Source of the DNA: JBEKJU01 sp050011095
GTDB taxonomy: Bacteria; Desulfobacterota; Syntrophorhabdia; Syntrophorhabdales; WCHB1-27
Reading direction: 5' to 3'
Assembly (NCBI GenBank): GCA_050011095.1
Contig: JBEKJU010000028.1
Coordinates: 1 to 37,861 of the forward strand
Length of the DNA stretch: 37,861 bases
Part shown: positions 14,794 through 22,637 of the stretch, piece after piece
Layout of the letters: the number at the start of each line of letters is the position of its first letter
Numbering within the stretch: the first letter of the stretch is position 1
Notes under the pieces: model-generated
Database searches by the model: none
Seen by the model: only the letters and a program-made list of their open reading frames with translations
Told to the model about the DNA's origin: nothing
Made by a program: the position numbers and the translations under genes

Positions 14794-15999
14794 ATGGGCG
14801 TCCCACCCAGGTCTCGTGCTTTTTCATGCTATACTAAATCGGGGTCAGGAATAGTGCCATCTACATCTCCTCATCAAAAGCTTCGCCTTTTTCTTGATAT
14901 GATCGGGATCCGTGAGGACGAAGGATATCTCCTTGAAGAGCTGAAGCAACTTTTCATCGGCAAGAAAGATGCTTTTGCGGATTATTTCTACGATTTCTTC
15001 CATGATATAGCGGATACCAGGCGGTTCCTGGATGAAGAAAAGAAGCCCGGCCATATGAAACGTGTATGGGCAGGCTGGTTTGCAGCGTTTTTCCAGTCAA
15101 GGCCCGACGATGAATTCCTCGCTTACCTCTGGGGTGTGGGAGTGAGGCACGTCGAGGTAAGCCTCGATCAGAGATTTTCGAACCTCGGTTTCGCGATGAT
15201 ACGACAGTTCTGCCACAAAATCGTGGTAACAGAAGTTCCCCCCGAACAGAGAAGCCTGGCCCTCTACGCCATAAACAAAAAACTCGATCTCTGTCTTTTG
15301 GCTGAAACGAGTGCCTATATCGAGAATACGATAAGCTGCGACATAGAGGTAATGAGGGAGGTCGCGGACCGGGTGAGAAATCCTGCCATGGTAATCGGAT
15401 GGAACATAAGAAGGCTGCAGGGAAGGGCCGAGAAGGGAACCAAGGAATACGACGTTTATCAAATGTTGATGGGTGAAAACCAGAGACTCGAAAACATGGT
15501 CAAGGATATCAAGGTCTACATGGATATCTTCCAGGGGGAGCCCGATTTTTACGCGGTTGATATTAAGGGTGTCATCGCTTCCATTCTTGAAAAGGTCAAG
15601 GTCAAGGGCATGTACTCGCACGTCAATGTTAGCGTGGAGGTGCAAGAGCAGGCACGCCGTGTAAAGGGCGATCAGGAATGGATGGGGCATCTCTTTTACT
15701 ATCTCATTGAGAACAGCATGGAAGCAGCAGGCAAGGAAAGGGCGTTTGTGAAAATTTCATCTCAGCTCGAAGTTACCCAGCCGTTCAACATCCGCATCGA
15801 GTTATTCAATTCAGGCGAGCCTCCGACCGACGAGAGCGAGAGATTATTCACACCATTTTTTTCAACAAAGGCCGAGGGCACGGGTTTCGGTCTTCCCATC
15901 GCGAGGCTGGTGGCAAGAAAACACCATGGGACGCTGGCGATTCACGGGGAAAAAGGAGAGGGGACCAGGGTTATCATCAGTCTTCCACCCGCCGGTTAG
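14794..15999 (+). CDS. protoglobin-coupled histidine-kinase-like sensor lacking the phospho-accepting His
   Basis: Up to 401 residues, cytoplasmic, no membrane segment. The N-terminal protoglobin domain (about 40-200) has GVRHVEVSLDQRF, with His119 as the likely proximal haem ligand. The dimerisation region reads VADRVRNPAMVIGWNIRRL (about 198-216); the usual kinase motif is SHELRNPL, so Asp stands where His should be. The ATPase domain is complete: LIENSMEAAG (N box), TPFFSTKAEGTGFGLPIARLVA (G boxes). It would sense O2, CO or NO through haem, but autophosphorylation by the normal route seems impossible. Start is uncertain: ATG 14794, or GTG 14854, which has AGGA upstream and a TATACT at 14830-14835. 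No response regulator is adjacent. Confidence 0.85.
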   Translation: MGVPPRSRAFSCYTKSGSGIVPSTSPHQKLRLFLDMIGIREDEGYLLEELKQLFIGKKDAFADYFYDFFHDIADTRRFLDEEKKPGHMKRVWAGWFAAFFQSRPDDEFLAYLWGVGVRHVEVSLDQRFSNLGFAMIRQFCHKIVVTEVPPEQRSLALYAINKKLDLCLLAETSAYIENTISCDIEVMREVADRVRNPAMVIGWNIRRLQGRAEKGTKEYDVYQMLMGENQRLENMVKDIKVYMDIFQGEPDFYAVDIKGVIASILEKVKVKGMYSHVNVSVEVQEQARRVKGDQEWMGHLFYYLIENSMEAAGKERAFVKISSQLEVTQPFNIRIELFNSGEPPTDESERLFTPFFSTKAEGTGFGLPIARLVARKHHGTLAIHGEKGEGTRVIISLPPAG

Positions 16000-16188
16000 G
16001 GAGAGTTCACGGGTCGACTTCGGTGACTTATGATGAAAGCCGCGAATCAGGACAGGAGCGCCCACATCGCCGGAATGCACCGCTACCGCGTATGTGATAG
16101 GCTCAATAACGCCGTGGTCACCTGATACTGTTCACCGAGGACAATCATTGCCATACTATTGACACTCCGGCTGTTGGAACTCTTCATC

Positions 16189-16217
16189 GTGCACCTGACA
16201 TTCGTTGCGAGGTGCAC
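16189..16217. promoter_or_regulatory. inverted repeat upstream of the PHP-kinase gene
   Basis: GTGCACCT (16189-16196) and AGGTGCAC (16210-16217) form a perfect 8-bp inverted repeat separated by 13 bases. It lies about 60 bp before the start codon. It may be an operator or an RNA hairpin. A TTGACA lies just upstream near 16159, but the paired -10 is weak. Confidence 0.4.
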
Positions 16218-16276
16218 TACATTAGTTGAGGAAGACCGGCCCGGATAGCCGCAACGGCTCGGACATAAGGAATCCC

Positions 16277-17797
16277 ATGTTACTGGAGATGCATTGCCAC
16301 ACGGCCGAGCATTCGCCCTGCAGCAACGTCATGGCAACGGCTCTGGTCACACACATTTACAGGAAGGGCTTGCAGGGGCTCATTATCACCGACCATCATT
16401 TCCTGTGGCCTGATGAGGCGTTGAGGACGGTCAAGAGAGACGCCGGAGTTCCGGACCACTTTCTCATCCTCTCGGGTCAAGAGGTAACTACCAGAGATTC
16501 GGGGGACGTGCTCGTGTACGGAGCCGGGGAGGTCATTTTCGAGGGAGCGTCGCTTGCCGATATCAGGGCAAAGTATCCAGAAGCGGCGCTGGTCCTGGCT
16601 CATCCATACAGGAACGGGAAAAAACCGGATGAAGCGAGCCTCTTGAACCCACTTCTCGACGCTGTGGAGATTTTCAATTCAAACCATTCCGTCACCGATA
16701 ACGCCAGGGGTTTGAAGGATTGGCATGCGTACAGGTTCACCGCCATTGCGGGCACGGATACCCATGGTCTCAGCTATGCGGGCGTTTATCCGACCCTTTT
16801 CGACCATCCGGTGGAGACCATAGGAGAATTAGTCAAAGAGATCAGGAAGGGCCGCTGCCGACCCTTTTTCAAAGAGATTCCAAAGGCAGGGGCGAATGTC
16901 CAGGTGGACGAGATAACGATAGGCACCAAGGGGGACGATGAGGCTAGACAGAGGATCATCATCAGGAAGTTCCGCGACAATAAGAATTGGCAGGCGGCCC
17001 AACGGGCGTTTTACATCACGGAAGAACTCGCGCACCACGGCTTTGACCGGGGAAGGTACCGCGTCCCGAGGCTGATCGAGGGCGATGAGAAGAATATGCT
17101 CCTGATCGAAGAGGGTCTCAGGGGCAACTCGCTCTTTGAGAAGCTGGTTCGCTCAGACATGGAAGACGGCAGGTTCTTTGTTCAGCTCTCGGCGCAGTGG
17201 CTGGCAAGACTCCATAATCTCCGGTTGCAGATCAGTCAATCGGGGGAATTCCTTGAAAGAGAGCAAGAACGGCTGTCCAGATATGTAGAGCGCTTCGAAG
17301 AGATTCGGCACCGCCACACGCGGCTGGTCCGGGAGACCGTGGAAGCAGTGCAGAGTGCAGAAATCGCCCTCTTTGAGAATCGGGCCGAACGGTTGGTCCA
17401 GGGGCACGGGGACTACCATCCCAAAAATATTTACATAGGCCGCGACAATGCCAACAGACGGGAGAGCCTCTACGTTGCCGCTATCGATTTCAACAGTTCT
17501 TATTGTCTTCCTCCGGCGTTCGACGTTGGAACCTTCCTGGCTCAATTCAGCAACCAGTTCCTCGACCAGCCCGGGATTTTGCAGGAAATACCGGAGGATA
17601 TTTTTCTGGATGCGTATCTTTCGGCCGCAGATGGGCTGAACGGGGATTTCACGAGCCAGGTCGAACTATTTCGAGCCCGCACCGACCTGAGCATTGCTTC
17701 ATTTCTGATTAAAGTGGGTCTGGGAGACAGTGAGAATCTCTGGCGTGTGTTGGTGGATGCGGAAGCGGCCCTGGCGCGCTTAGAACTCATGAGATAG
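16277..17797 (+). CDS. PHP-domain phosphoesterase fused to an APH/choline-kinase-like domain
   Basis: A 506-residue two-domain protein. Residues about 1-200 are a PHP metal-dependent phosphoesterase: EMHCHTAEHSPCS (His6, His8), LIITDHHF, LVLAHPYR and AGTDTHG supply the metal ligands. Residues about 230-506 resemble aminoglycoside phosphotransferase or choline kinase: LIEEGLRGNSLFEKL (hinge), the catalytic loop VQGHGDYHPKNIY and the metal site AIDFNSSYCLPPAFDVGTFLA. The N-lobe begins RIIIRKFRDNKNW. The protein therefore couples a phosphatase-like and a kinase-like site on one chain; the substrate is unknown. I chose the ATG at 16277 with AAGGA before it over a TTG at 16226. Confidence 0.85.
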   Translation: MLLEMHCHTAEHSPCSNVMATALVTHIYRKGLQGLIITDHHFLWPDEALRTVKRDAGVPDHFLILSGQEVTTRDSGDVLVYGAGEVIFEGASLADIRAKYPEAALVLAHPYRNGKKPDEASLLNPLLDAVEIFNSNHSVTDNARGLKDWHAYRFTAIAGTDTHGLSYAGVYPTLFDHPVETIGELVKEIRKGRCRPFFKEIPKAGANVQVDEITIGTKGDDEARQRIIIRKFRDNKNWQAAQRAFYITEELAHHGFDRGRYRVPRLIEGDEKNMLLIEEGLRGNSLFEKLVRSDMEDGRFFVQLSAQWLARLHNLRLQISQSGEFLEREQERLSRYVERFEEIRHRHTRLVRETVEAVQSAEIALFENRAERLVQGHGDYHPKNIYIGRDNANRRESLYVAAIDFNSSYCLPPAFDVGTFLAQFSNQFLDQPGILQEIPEDIFLDAYLSAADGLNGDFTSQVELFRARTDLSIASFLIKVGLGDSENLWRVLVDAEAALARLELMR

Positions 17798-17841
17798 GCG
17801 AGTGGCGCATCGGTGCTGTTTGACCTTCTTACTCGCCTGTT
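17797..17841 (+). terminator. possible terminator after the PHP-kinase gene
   Basis: GGCGAGT (17797-17803) pairs with ACTCGCC (17831-17837), followed by TGTTTT. The 27-base loop makes it weak. The position, between convergent genes, supports a termination role. Confidence 0.35.
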
Positions 17842-18008
17842 TTCACAAGGTCGATATGCCTTAAGCCTTTTGGGTCCGGCCTTCATGCAGGTTCGGCAGA
17901 AAGGGGGTTAAAAGGCCTATGGCCACTTAATCAACAGGTTTCAGGTCCCGGTGGGAGACACGCCGGTTTGGGGAAGAGCCGTGTCGAAGAGATCACAAGA
18001 GCCCTTAT

Positions 18009-18980
18009 TTATAGCGAATCAATCATGGAAGCCACACGAGGCCCCCATTTTGCCAGGGAGTATCGCTCCTCTGCGAGGGCGCGTGCCTTCACGCCCATCG
18101 ACCTTCTGAGATCGAGGTCGCCTCTCAGGCGGTCCACAGCTTCGCGCCACCCCTCAATGTCCTGTCTCAGAAACCCCGTCTCTCCCTCTTCGACGATCTC
18201 CCTGGAGACGCCAACCGGATGGGTGATAGACGGCAGGCCCGCGGCAGCATACTGTATCAGCTTCAAACCACATTTGCCGCGAGACCAGATATCGTCCCTG
18301 ACAGGCATGGTCCCCACGTCGAAACTGAGGAGCAGGCTCTTCTCCTTCTCTCCCCGCCATTTTTCAAAGGTGATCTGCGCTCCGGCGATGTCGGGACGCC
18401 TGTCGGCAACTATCCTGTACGTAATTCCAGCCGGGGCCGAAGCGAAGAAAGGCTCCATATCGGTCAGGTATCTCAAGGTTGAGGCACTGCCCATCCAGCC
18501 TACAACGAAGGGGCCGCCTGCCGTATGGTTCTTAACCGGGTAATCGGACGTATCGACAACGGTGGGAACATAGAAAAGGTTCGATGTCCCGTATCGTTGC
18601 GCCTCTCTTAAGAGGAAATGATTTCCGCAGAAGACGGCGTTGGAGAGCCGGACCATGCCCCTGAACCGTCTCCTCCTGGTCGAGCTCTCCCTTCGCGCCC
18701 CATACATAATGGCATCGTCAAAATCGAAGACCATTCTCCCGGCAAATATCCTGAGCAGGTACTGCGTCATGGGGCCCGGCAGCAGCCGTTGCACGTAGAC
18801 GACATCGGCGGCGCGCAGCGCCCTTATTAGCGGCCCCACACCTGATCCGTCCGTCAGGTACGTGACTTCGAAGCCCCGCTCTTGGAAGTATGGGAAATAC
18901 TGTTGAATTCTATACCCGTTGGGGTTCGCCTCAGCCCGGATGTTGTGGGCAAGGACGAGGATGTTCTTTTTCATGGCCAT
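18009..18980 (-). CDS. GT-B fold glycosyltransferase (family 4-like)
   Basis: A 323-residue protein. The N-terminal Rossmann domain starts KKNILVLAHNIRAEANPNGYRI. VVYVQRLLPGPMTQYLL and MVFDFDDAIMYGARR follow; FDFDDA is common in a subset of GT4-like enzymes that act in surface polysaccharide assembly. The C-terminal domain has PFVVGWMGSASTLRYL (nucleotide-sugar phosphate loop), KCGLKLIQYAAAGLPSITHPVGVSREIV (the acidic/EX7E-like region, here altered) and a final helix EERYSLAKWG. It likely transfers a sugar to a lipid-linked glycan at the inner membrane. It lies downstream of, and in the same orientation as, a GT2 gene 245 bp away. There is no clear ribosome-binding site. Confidence 0.87.
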   Translation of the reverse strand: MAMKKNILVLAHNIRAEANPNGYRIQQYFPYFQERGFEVTYLTDGSGVGPLIRALRAADVVYVQRLLPGPMTQYLLRIFAGRMVFDFDDAIMYGARRESSTRRRRFRGMVRLSNAVFCGNHFLLREAQRYGTSNLFYVPTVVDTSDYPVKNHTAGGPFVVGWMGSASTLRYLTDMEPFFASAPAGITYRIVADRRPDIAGAQITFEKWRGEKEKSLLLSFDVGTMPVRDDIWSRGKCGLKLIQYAAAGLPSITHPVGVSREIVEEGETGFLRQDIEGWREAVDRLRGDLDLRRSMGVKARALAEERYSLAKWGPRVASMIDSL

Positions 18981-19225
18981 AAGTTACATCATTTTACCCT
19001 GGACCGCAAACGCCGGGCAGTTGGGGGATCAACCGCCTCTTTTGGAGACCCCTTTTCATGGCATTCCAAGGAACCCTTGTTCCCCTCCGGAATGGCGAAC
19101 GCCACCCGAGGGGCCGGGCGACGGGCCTTCGCTTAGCCGCCGTTCGCTTTCTTTCCGATAATGCGGCGGATCGGGAAGCAGGGGTGGCTGGATAAGGGAT
19201 GGGAAGCGAACAGTCGCGAAAATTG

Positions 19226-20122
19226 TCACTTTTGCAAAAGAAAGGACTTCACGAATTTCGACAGATAGCTGATCTTCAATAGGCTAGCCGGTCGAGCCGA
19301 TATGGCCTGCCAATAATGCCTTCGTGCCCGTGCCCCTTCTCCGGACAGATAGAGCCTCCTGAAGAGTTCGAGATGCCTTCTCGTGGTCAGGTCCTTTCGC
19401 ATGTATTCCAACGCGCCTCTGTAGAAGGGATCATCAAGGACAGTGGTGACGAGGGCCATGTCCTGTCTCAGGATCTCGTCGACCCTGTGTCTCAGGCTAT
19501 CGTCATGGTGGAGGTTGACCACGGTAGGTCGGCTGATGAAGTAGGCCTTCGTGGTAAAGAAGACCTTCGAAAAGTAGACGATGTCCTCACCGTTGGAAAG
19601 ATGTAAGGGAAACTCGAATCTCTTCGCAATGGAGCTTCTTACCATGGCCGCGCCGGTCTGAAACCTGAGCTGCCCGAGAAGAAGGCCCTCATAAAACCGG
19701 TCAGACACACTATCCTTTTTCTCCCGTTCTTTACGAAAGAGATTGCCTTCCGTATCACATGAGGAGGTGTCGGTAAAAACGACGCCGATATCGGGGTACC
19801 TTTGCAGGATCTCGACCCTGAGGGCAATCGATTCATCCAGCATAAAATCATCCGCATCGAGAAATACGATGAACTCCCCCTTCGCGCGCCGCAATCCTGC
19901 GTTCCGTGCGGCAGATACGCCCGCGTTCTCCTGGAAGAGGTAGAACACGTCGCCCCCGAACTGCTCGACCACCTTTCTTGTGTCGTCAGTGGAACCGTCG
20001 TCGACGACGATAACCTCCACGTTTCTGTAAGTCTGGTCGATGCAGGACCTGATTGCCTTTTCGAGATATCGACCGTAGTTATAAGTGGGGATAATGACCG
20101 AGACGAGGGCAGGGCGAGTCAT
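19226..20122 (-). CDS. glycosyltransferase family 2
   Basis: A 298-residue GT-A enzyme. SVIIPTYNYGRYLEKAIRS (residues 8-26) and VEVIVVDDGSTDDTR (about 35-49) bind the nucleotide sugar. The DXD-type metal site is FIVFLDADDFML (about 88-99). ENAGVSAARNAGLRRAKGE lies between them, as in most GT2 proteins. The C-terminal half (about 190-298) is basic and helical and probably makes acceptor or membrane contacts. It likely acts in the same surface-glycan pathway as the neighbouring GT-B gene. Donor and acceptor cannot be assigned. Confidence 0.92.
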   Translation of the reverse strand: MTRPALVSVIIPTYNYGRYLEKAIRSCIDQTYRNVEVIVVDDGSTDDTRKVVEQFGGDVFYLFQENAGVSAARNAGLRRAKGEFIVFLDADDFMLDESIALRVEILQRYPDIGVVFTDTSSCDTEGNLFRKEREKKDSVSDRFYEGLLLGQLRFQTGAAMVRSSIAKRFEFPLHLSNGEDIVYFSKVFFTTKAYFISRPTVVNLHHDDSLRHRVDEILRQDMALVTTVLDDPFYRGALEYMRKDLTTRRHLELFRRLYLSGEGARARRHYWQAISARPASLLKISYLSKFVKSFLLQK

Positions 20123-20398
20123 GACGTGAGGTTGCCTTTCCCGGCTCCCGGAGACGTCGTCAAATATGAGACGTCACGGCACCGCTTGAACCGCTTCATA
20201 AGGGCAACACCATTATGGATCGTTAGGATCACCGTGTGAATCCTGTGACGGCAGTCGATAATTGTTACTCAAAAGGAGTCCCCGGGGCAGCCTCATTGTA
20301 GCAACCTGCGTCGCGGACTGTCAAGGCCAAACCTCCACCCGGCAGATCCGCCGTAGAACGGACCGGGAGCCTCATAATTACCGTCTCATATTAATCCT

Positions 20399-20465
20399 GT
20401 CATGCCGGACCCGAGGGATGGTCCGCGTCCAGAAGGGCGTTGATTCCGGCGTCCGCCGGGATGAC
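20399..20465. repeat. REP-like hairpin element
   Basis: GTCATGCCGG (20399-20408) and CCGGGATGAC (20456-20465) are complementary at nine of ten positions and enclose GC-rich sequence. This is the common GTCATxCCGG...CCGGxATGAC extragenic palindrome seen in many proteobacterial genomes. Outside it, ACCGTCTCAT at 20380-20389 recurs inverted at about 20481-20490 (ATGAGACGGT). It lies in the 571-bp gap upstream of the aromatic-degradation operon, which otherwise holds only that operon's promoter. Confidence 0.6.
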
Positions 20466-20616
20466 GGTGAGAAAGGCAATCATGAGACGGTTAATATGAT
20501 CCCGAATGCACAAGGTGCGCCACCGATTCGCGCCCTTCTGCCGATTTCTGCCAAAGCTGGAAGGAGGACCGGGGAATGGGCGATGCTCGCCGGGGAACAG
20601 GTTCTACTATTTTGTC

Positions 20617-20645
20617 TTGACATAAATTTTCAATATATATAGAAT
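20617..20645 (+). promoter_or_regulatory. promoter of the benzoyl-CoA-pathway operon
   Basis: TTGACA (20617-20622), a 17-bp spacer and TAGAAT (20640-20645) make a near-consensus promoter. The spacer is AT-rich (AATTTTCAATATATA). The predicted start near 20652 gives a leader of about 42 nt that includes AGAGAGG before the SDR gene. I see no clear regulator binding site. Confidence 0.75.
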
Positions 20646-20693
20646 CTGGTTTATAGTTTTGTAACAATTTTCACAAGAAAAAGAGAGGTCTCC

Positions 20694-21446
20694 ATGAAAC
20701 TTGAAGGAAAGAACGCAGTTGTAACCGGCGGCGGCAGAGGTGTGGGGCGCGCGATTTGCGTGGCGTACGCCAAAGAGGGCGCAAACGTCATCGTGAATTA
20801 TGCGGGTAACGAGAAGGCCGCCAAGGAAGTGGTGGGAATGGTCGAGGCAGTGGGGAGAAAGGCTGTTGCGGTACAGGGGGACGTAGCCAAGTGGGAGGAT
20901 GCCCAGAGGATCGTCGACGCGTGTGTGCAGAATTTTGGCTCCATCGATATCCTCGTGAACAATGCCGGGATCTCGAAGCCCGCTATGCTCCACAAGCTCA
21001 GCGATGAGTTGTGGGACGAGGTCGTCGACGTGCAGATGAAGGGTCCGTGGCATTGCATCAAGGCCGCTTCCAAGTATTTCATGGAGAAGAAATATGGACG
21101 GATCATCAACGTGACCTCAGTGGCGGGGATTGTTGGGACCACGGGTCAGATCCATTACGCCGCGGCCAAAGGCGGGGTGGTGACGCTTACCAAGTCCGCG
21201 GCCAGAGAGCTTGCACGCTTTAATGTCACCGCAAACGTGATCTCCCTTGGCATTGTCACCACTGAAATGACCACTACCCTCCAGAAGGACGAGAAGCTCA
21301 AGGAGATATACCTGAGGCGGATTCTGCTGGGCAGGTACGCGGAACCGGAAGACGTCGCTCCCGCATTCGTATTCTTCGCTTCTGACGACGCAAGGTACGT
21401 GACGGGCCAGCTCCTGTGTGTTGATGGCGGCTACGGAATGACTTAG
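20694..21446 (+). CDS. short-chain dehydrogenase/reductase (FabG-like), first gene of the aromatic operon
   Basis: A 250-residue classical SDR. TGGGRGVG (residues 11-18) binds NAD(P), NNAG is at 89-92, and the catalytic Ser142, Tyr155 and Lys159 (YAAAK) are all present. The loop after strand 6 reads NVISLGIVTTEM rather than the usual NAIAPGFI, suggesting a divergent substrate pocket. In this operon it could oxidise a 3-hydroxyacyl-CoA (such as 3-hydroxypimeloyl-CoA) made after ring opening. That is inferred from context, and a FabG-like role is the alternative. It is 53 bp upstream of the had gene. Confidence 0.92.
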   Translation: MKLEGKNAVVTGGGRGVGRAICVAYAKEGANVIVNYAGNEKAAKEVVGMVEAVGRKAVAVQGDVAKWEDAQRIVDACVQNFGSIDILVNNAGISKPAMLHKLSDELWDEVVDVQMKGPWHCIKAASKYFMEKKYGRIINVTSVAGIVGTTGQIHYAAAKGGVVTLTKSAARELARFNVTANVISLGIVTTEMTTTLQKDEKLKEIYLRRILLGRYAEPEDVAPAFVFFASDDARYVTGQLLCVDGGYGMT

Positions 21447-21499
21447 GAATGGGGGTGATAAGGGAAGTCGGTTGAAATAAAAATACCTGGAGGTGTTTC

Positions 21500-22609
21500 A
21501 TGGCTGATGTACCAACTTCAATAAAGACATGGCAGATGGTGACGCCATGGTCGAAAAACAGGGAAACGGGAGAGGTCGTCCAGGGCAAACTGGAGAAGAC
21601 CGAAATACCCGTGCCCCAGCTCAAGGAAGGCGACGTTCTCGTACAGGTCGCGGGCTGTGGTGTGTGCCATACCGACCTCGGTTACTTTTATGATGGTGTC
21701 CCCACCGTCAGCAAGCCTCCGTTGACGCTCGGGCACGAGATCAGCGGGACGGTTGTGGCAGGCGATCCGGCCTGGATAGGGAAGGAAGTGATCATCCCCG
21801 CAGTCATGCCCTGCCGGCAGTGCATTCTCTGTAAGACAGGCAGGGGCAACAGATGTCTGGCCCAGAAGATGCCCGGTAACTCACTCGGTATTTACGGCGG
21901 ATTTTCCAGCCACATACCCGTGCCGTCGATTGACCTTTGTCTTGTGGCGGACAAGGCGGGTTATAAGCTCGAGCAGCTTTCGGTAATCGCTGACGCAGTC
22001 ACTACCCCTTACCAGGCAGCGAAAAGGGCGGATCTTCAGCCTGGCGATAACGTCATCATCATAGGGGCCACAGGCGGAGTGGGTGTCTATATGGCGCAAA
22101 CGGCGAAGGCCCTGGGCGCAAAGACGGTGATCGGCATCGCGAGGAACCCCGAAAAGCTTAAACGGGCGCTTGAGTACGGCTGCGACCACGTGATAAGCAC
22201 CGTGGACAAGGCGAACAAGGATGTCGTGGGCGAGTGGAGAAGCTATTGCAAGAGCAAGGGCCTTGCCAATACAGGGTGGAAGATCTTCGAGGTGACAGGG
22301 GCGAAAGCCGGGCAGGATTTGGCGCTCGATCTTCTCTCCTTCGTCGGCAAGCTGATTCTCGTAGGATTCGGCATGGCAAAGAGCGAATATATGATGTCCA
22401 AGCTTATGGCCTTCGATGCGGAGATCATAGGGACATGGGGTTGTCTGCCCGAGTACTATCCGATCGTCCTCGATATGGTGTTGAGGAAGAAGATCGTGAT
22501 AGACCCGTTTGTCGACGTGCGGGCGATGAGCACGATCGCAGCGACCTTCGACGAGATTCATAAGGCAGGATCGCCGGCGAAGAGGGTTGTTCTGAGGCCG
22601 GATTTCTGA
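21500..22609 (+). CDS. had: 6-hydroxycyclohex-1-ene-1-carbonyl-CoA dehydrogenase
   Basis: A 369-residue zinc-type medium-chain dehydrogenase. The catalytic-site region is GCGVCHTDLG (Cys53, Cys56) and GHE (His79, Glu80). The structural zinc ligands are Cys105, Cys108, Cys111 and Cys119. The coenzyme fold has IIIGATGGVGVYMAQ. The N-terminus IKTWQMVTPW and the segment GNSLGIYGGFSSHIPVP are characteristic of Had/BamQ rather than of alcohol dehydrogenases in general. It oxidises 6-hydroxycyclohexenecarbonyl-CoA to the 6-oxo compound with NAD, the step before ring cleavage. AGGTG stands before the ATG. It is followed 28 bp later by the hydrolase gene, consistent with one mRNA. Confidence 0.93.
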   Translation: MADVPTSIKTWQMVTPWSKNRETGEVVQGKLEKTEIPVPQLKEGDVLVQVAGCGVCHTDLGYFYDGVPTVSKPPLTLGHEISGTVVAGDPAWIGKEVIIPAVMPCRQCILCKTGRGNRCLAQKMPGNSLGIYGGFSSHIPVPSIDLCLVADKAGYKLEQLSVIADAVTTPYQAAKRADLQPGDNVIIIGATGGVGVYMAQTAKALGAKTVIGIARNPEKLKRALEYGCDHVISTVDKANKDVVGEWRSYCKSKGLANTGWKIFEVTGAKAGQDLALDLLSFVGKLILVGFGMAKSEYMMSKLMAFDAEIIGTWGCLPEYYPIVLDMVLRKKIVIDPFVDVRAMSTIAATFDEIHKAGSPAKRVVLRPDF

Positions 22610-22637
22610 GAAAACCATTAAATATCAGGAGGAAAAT

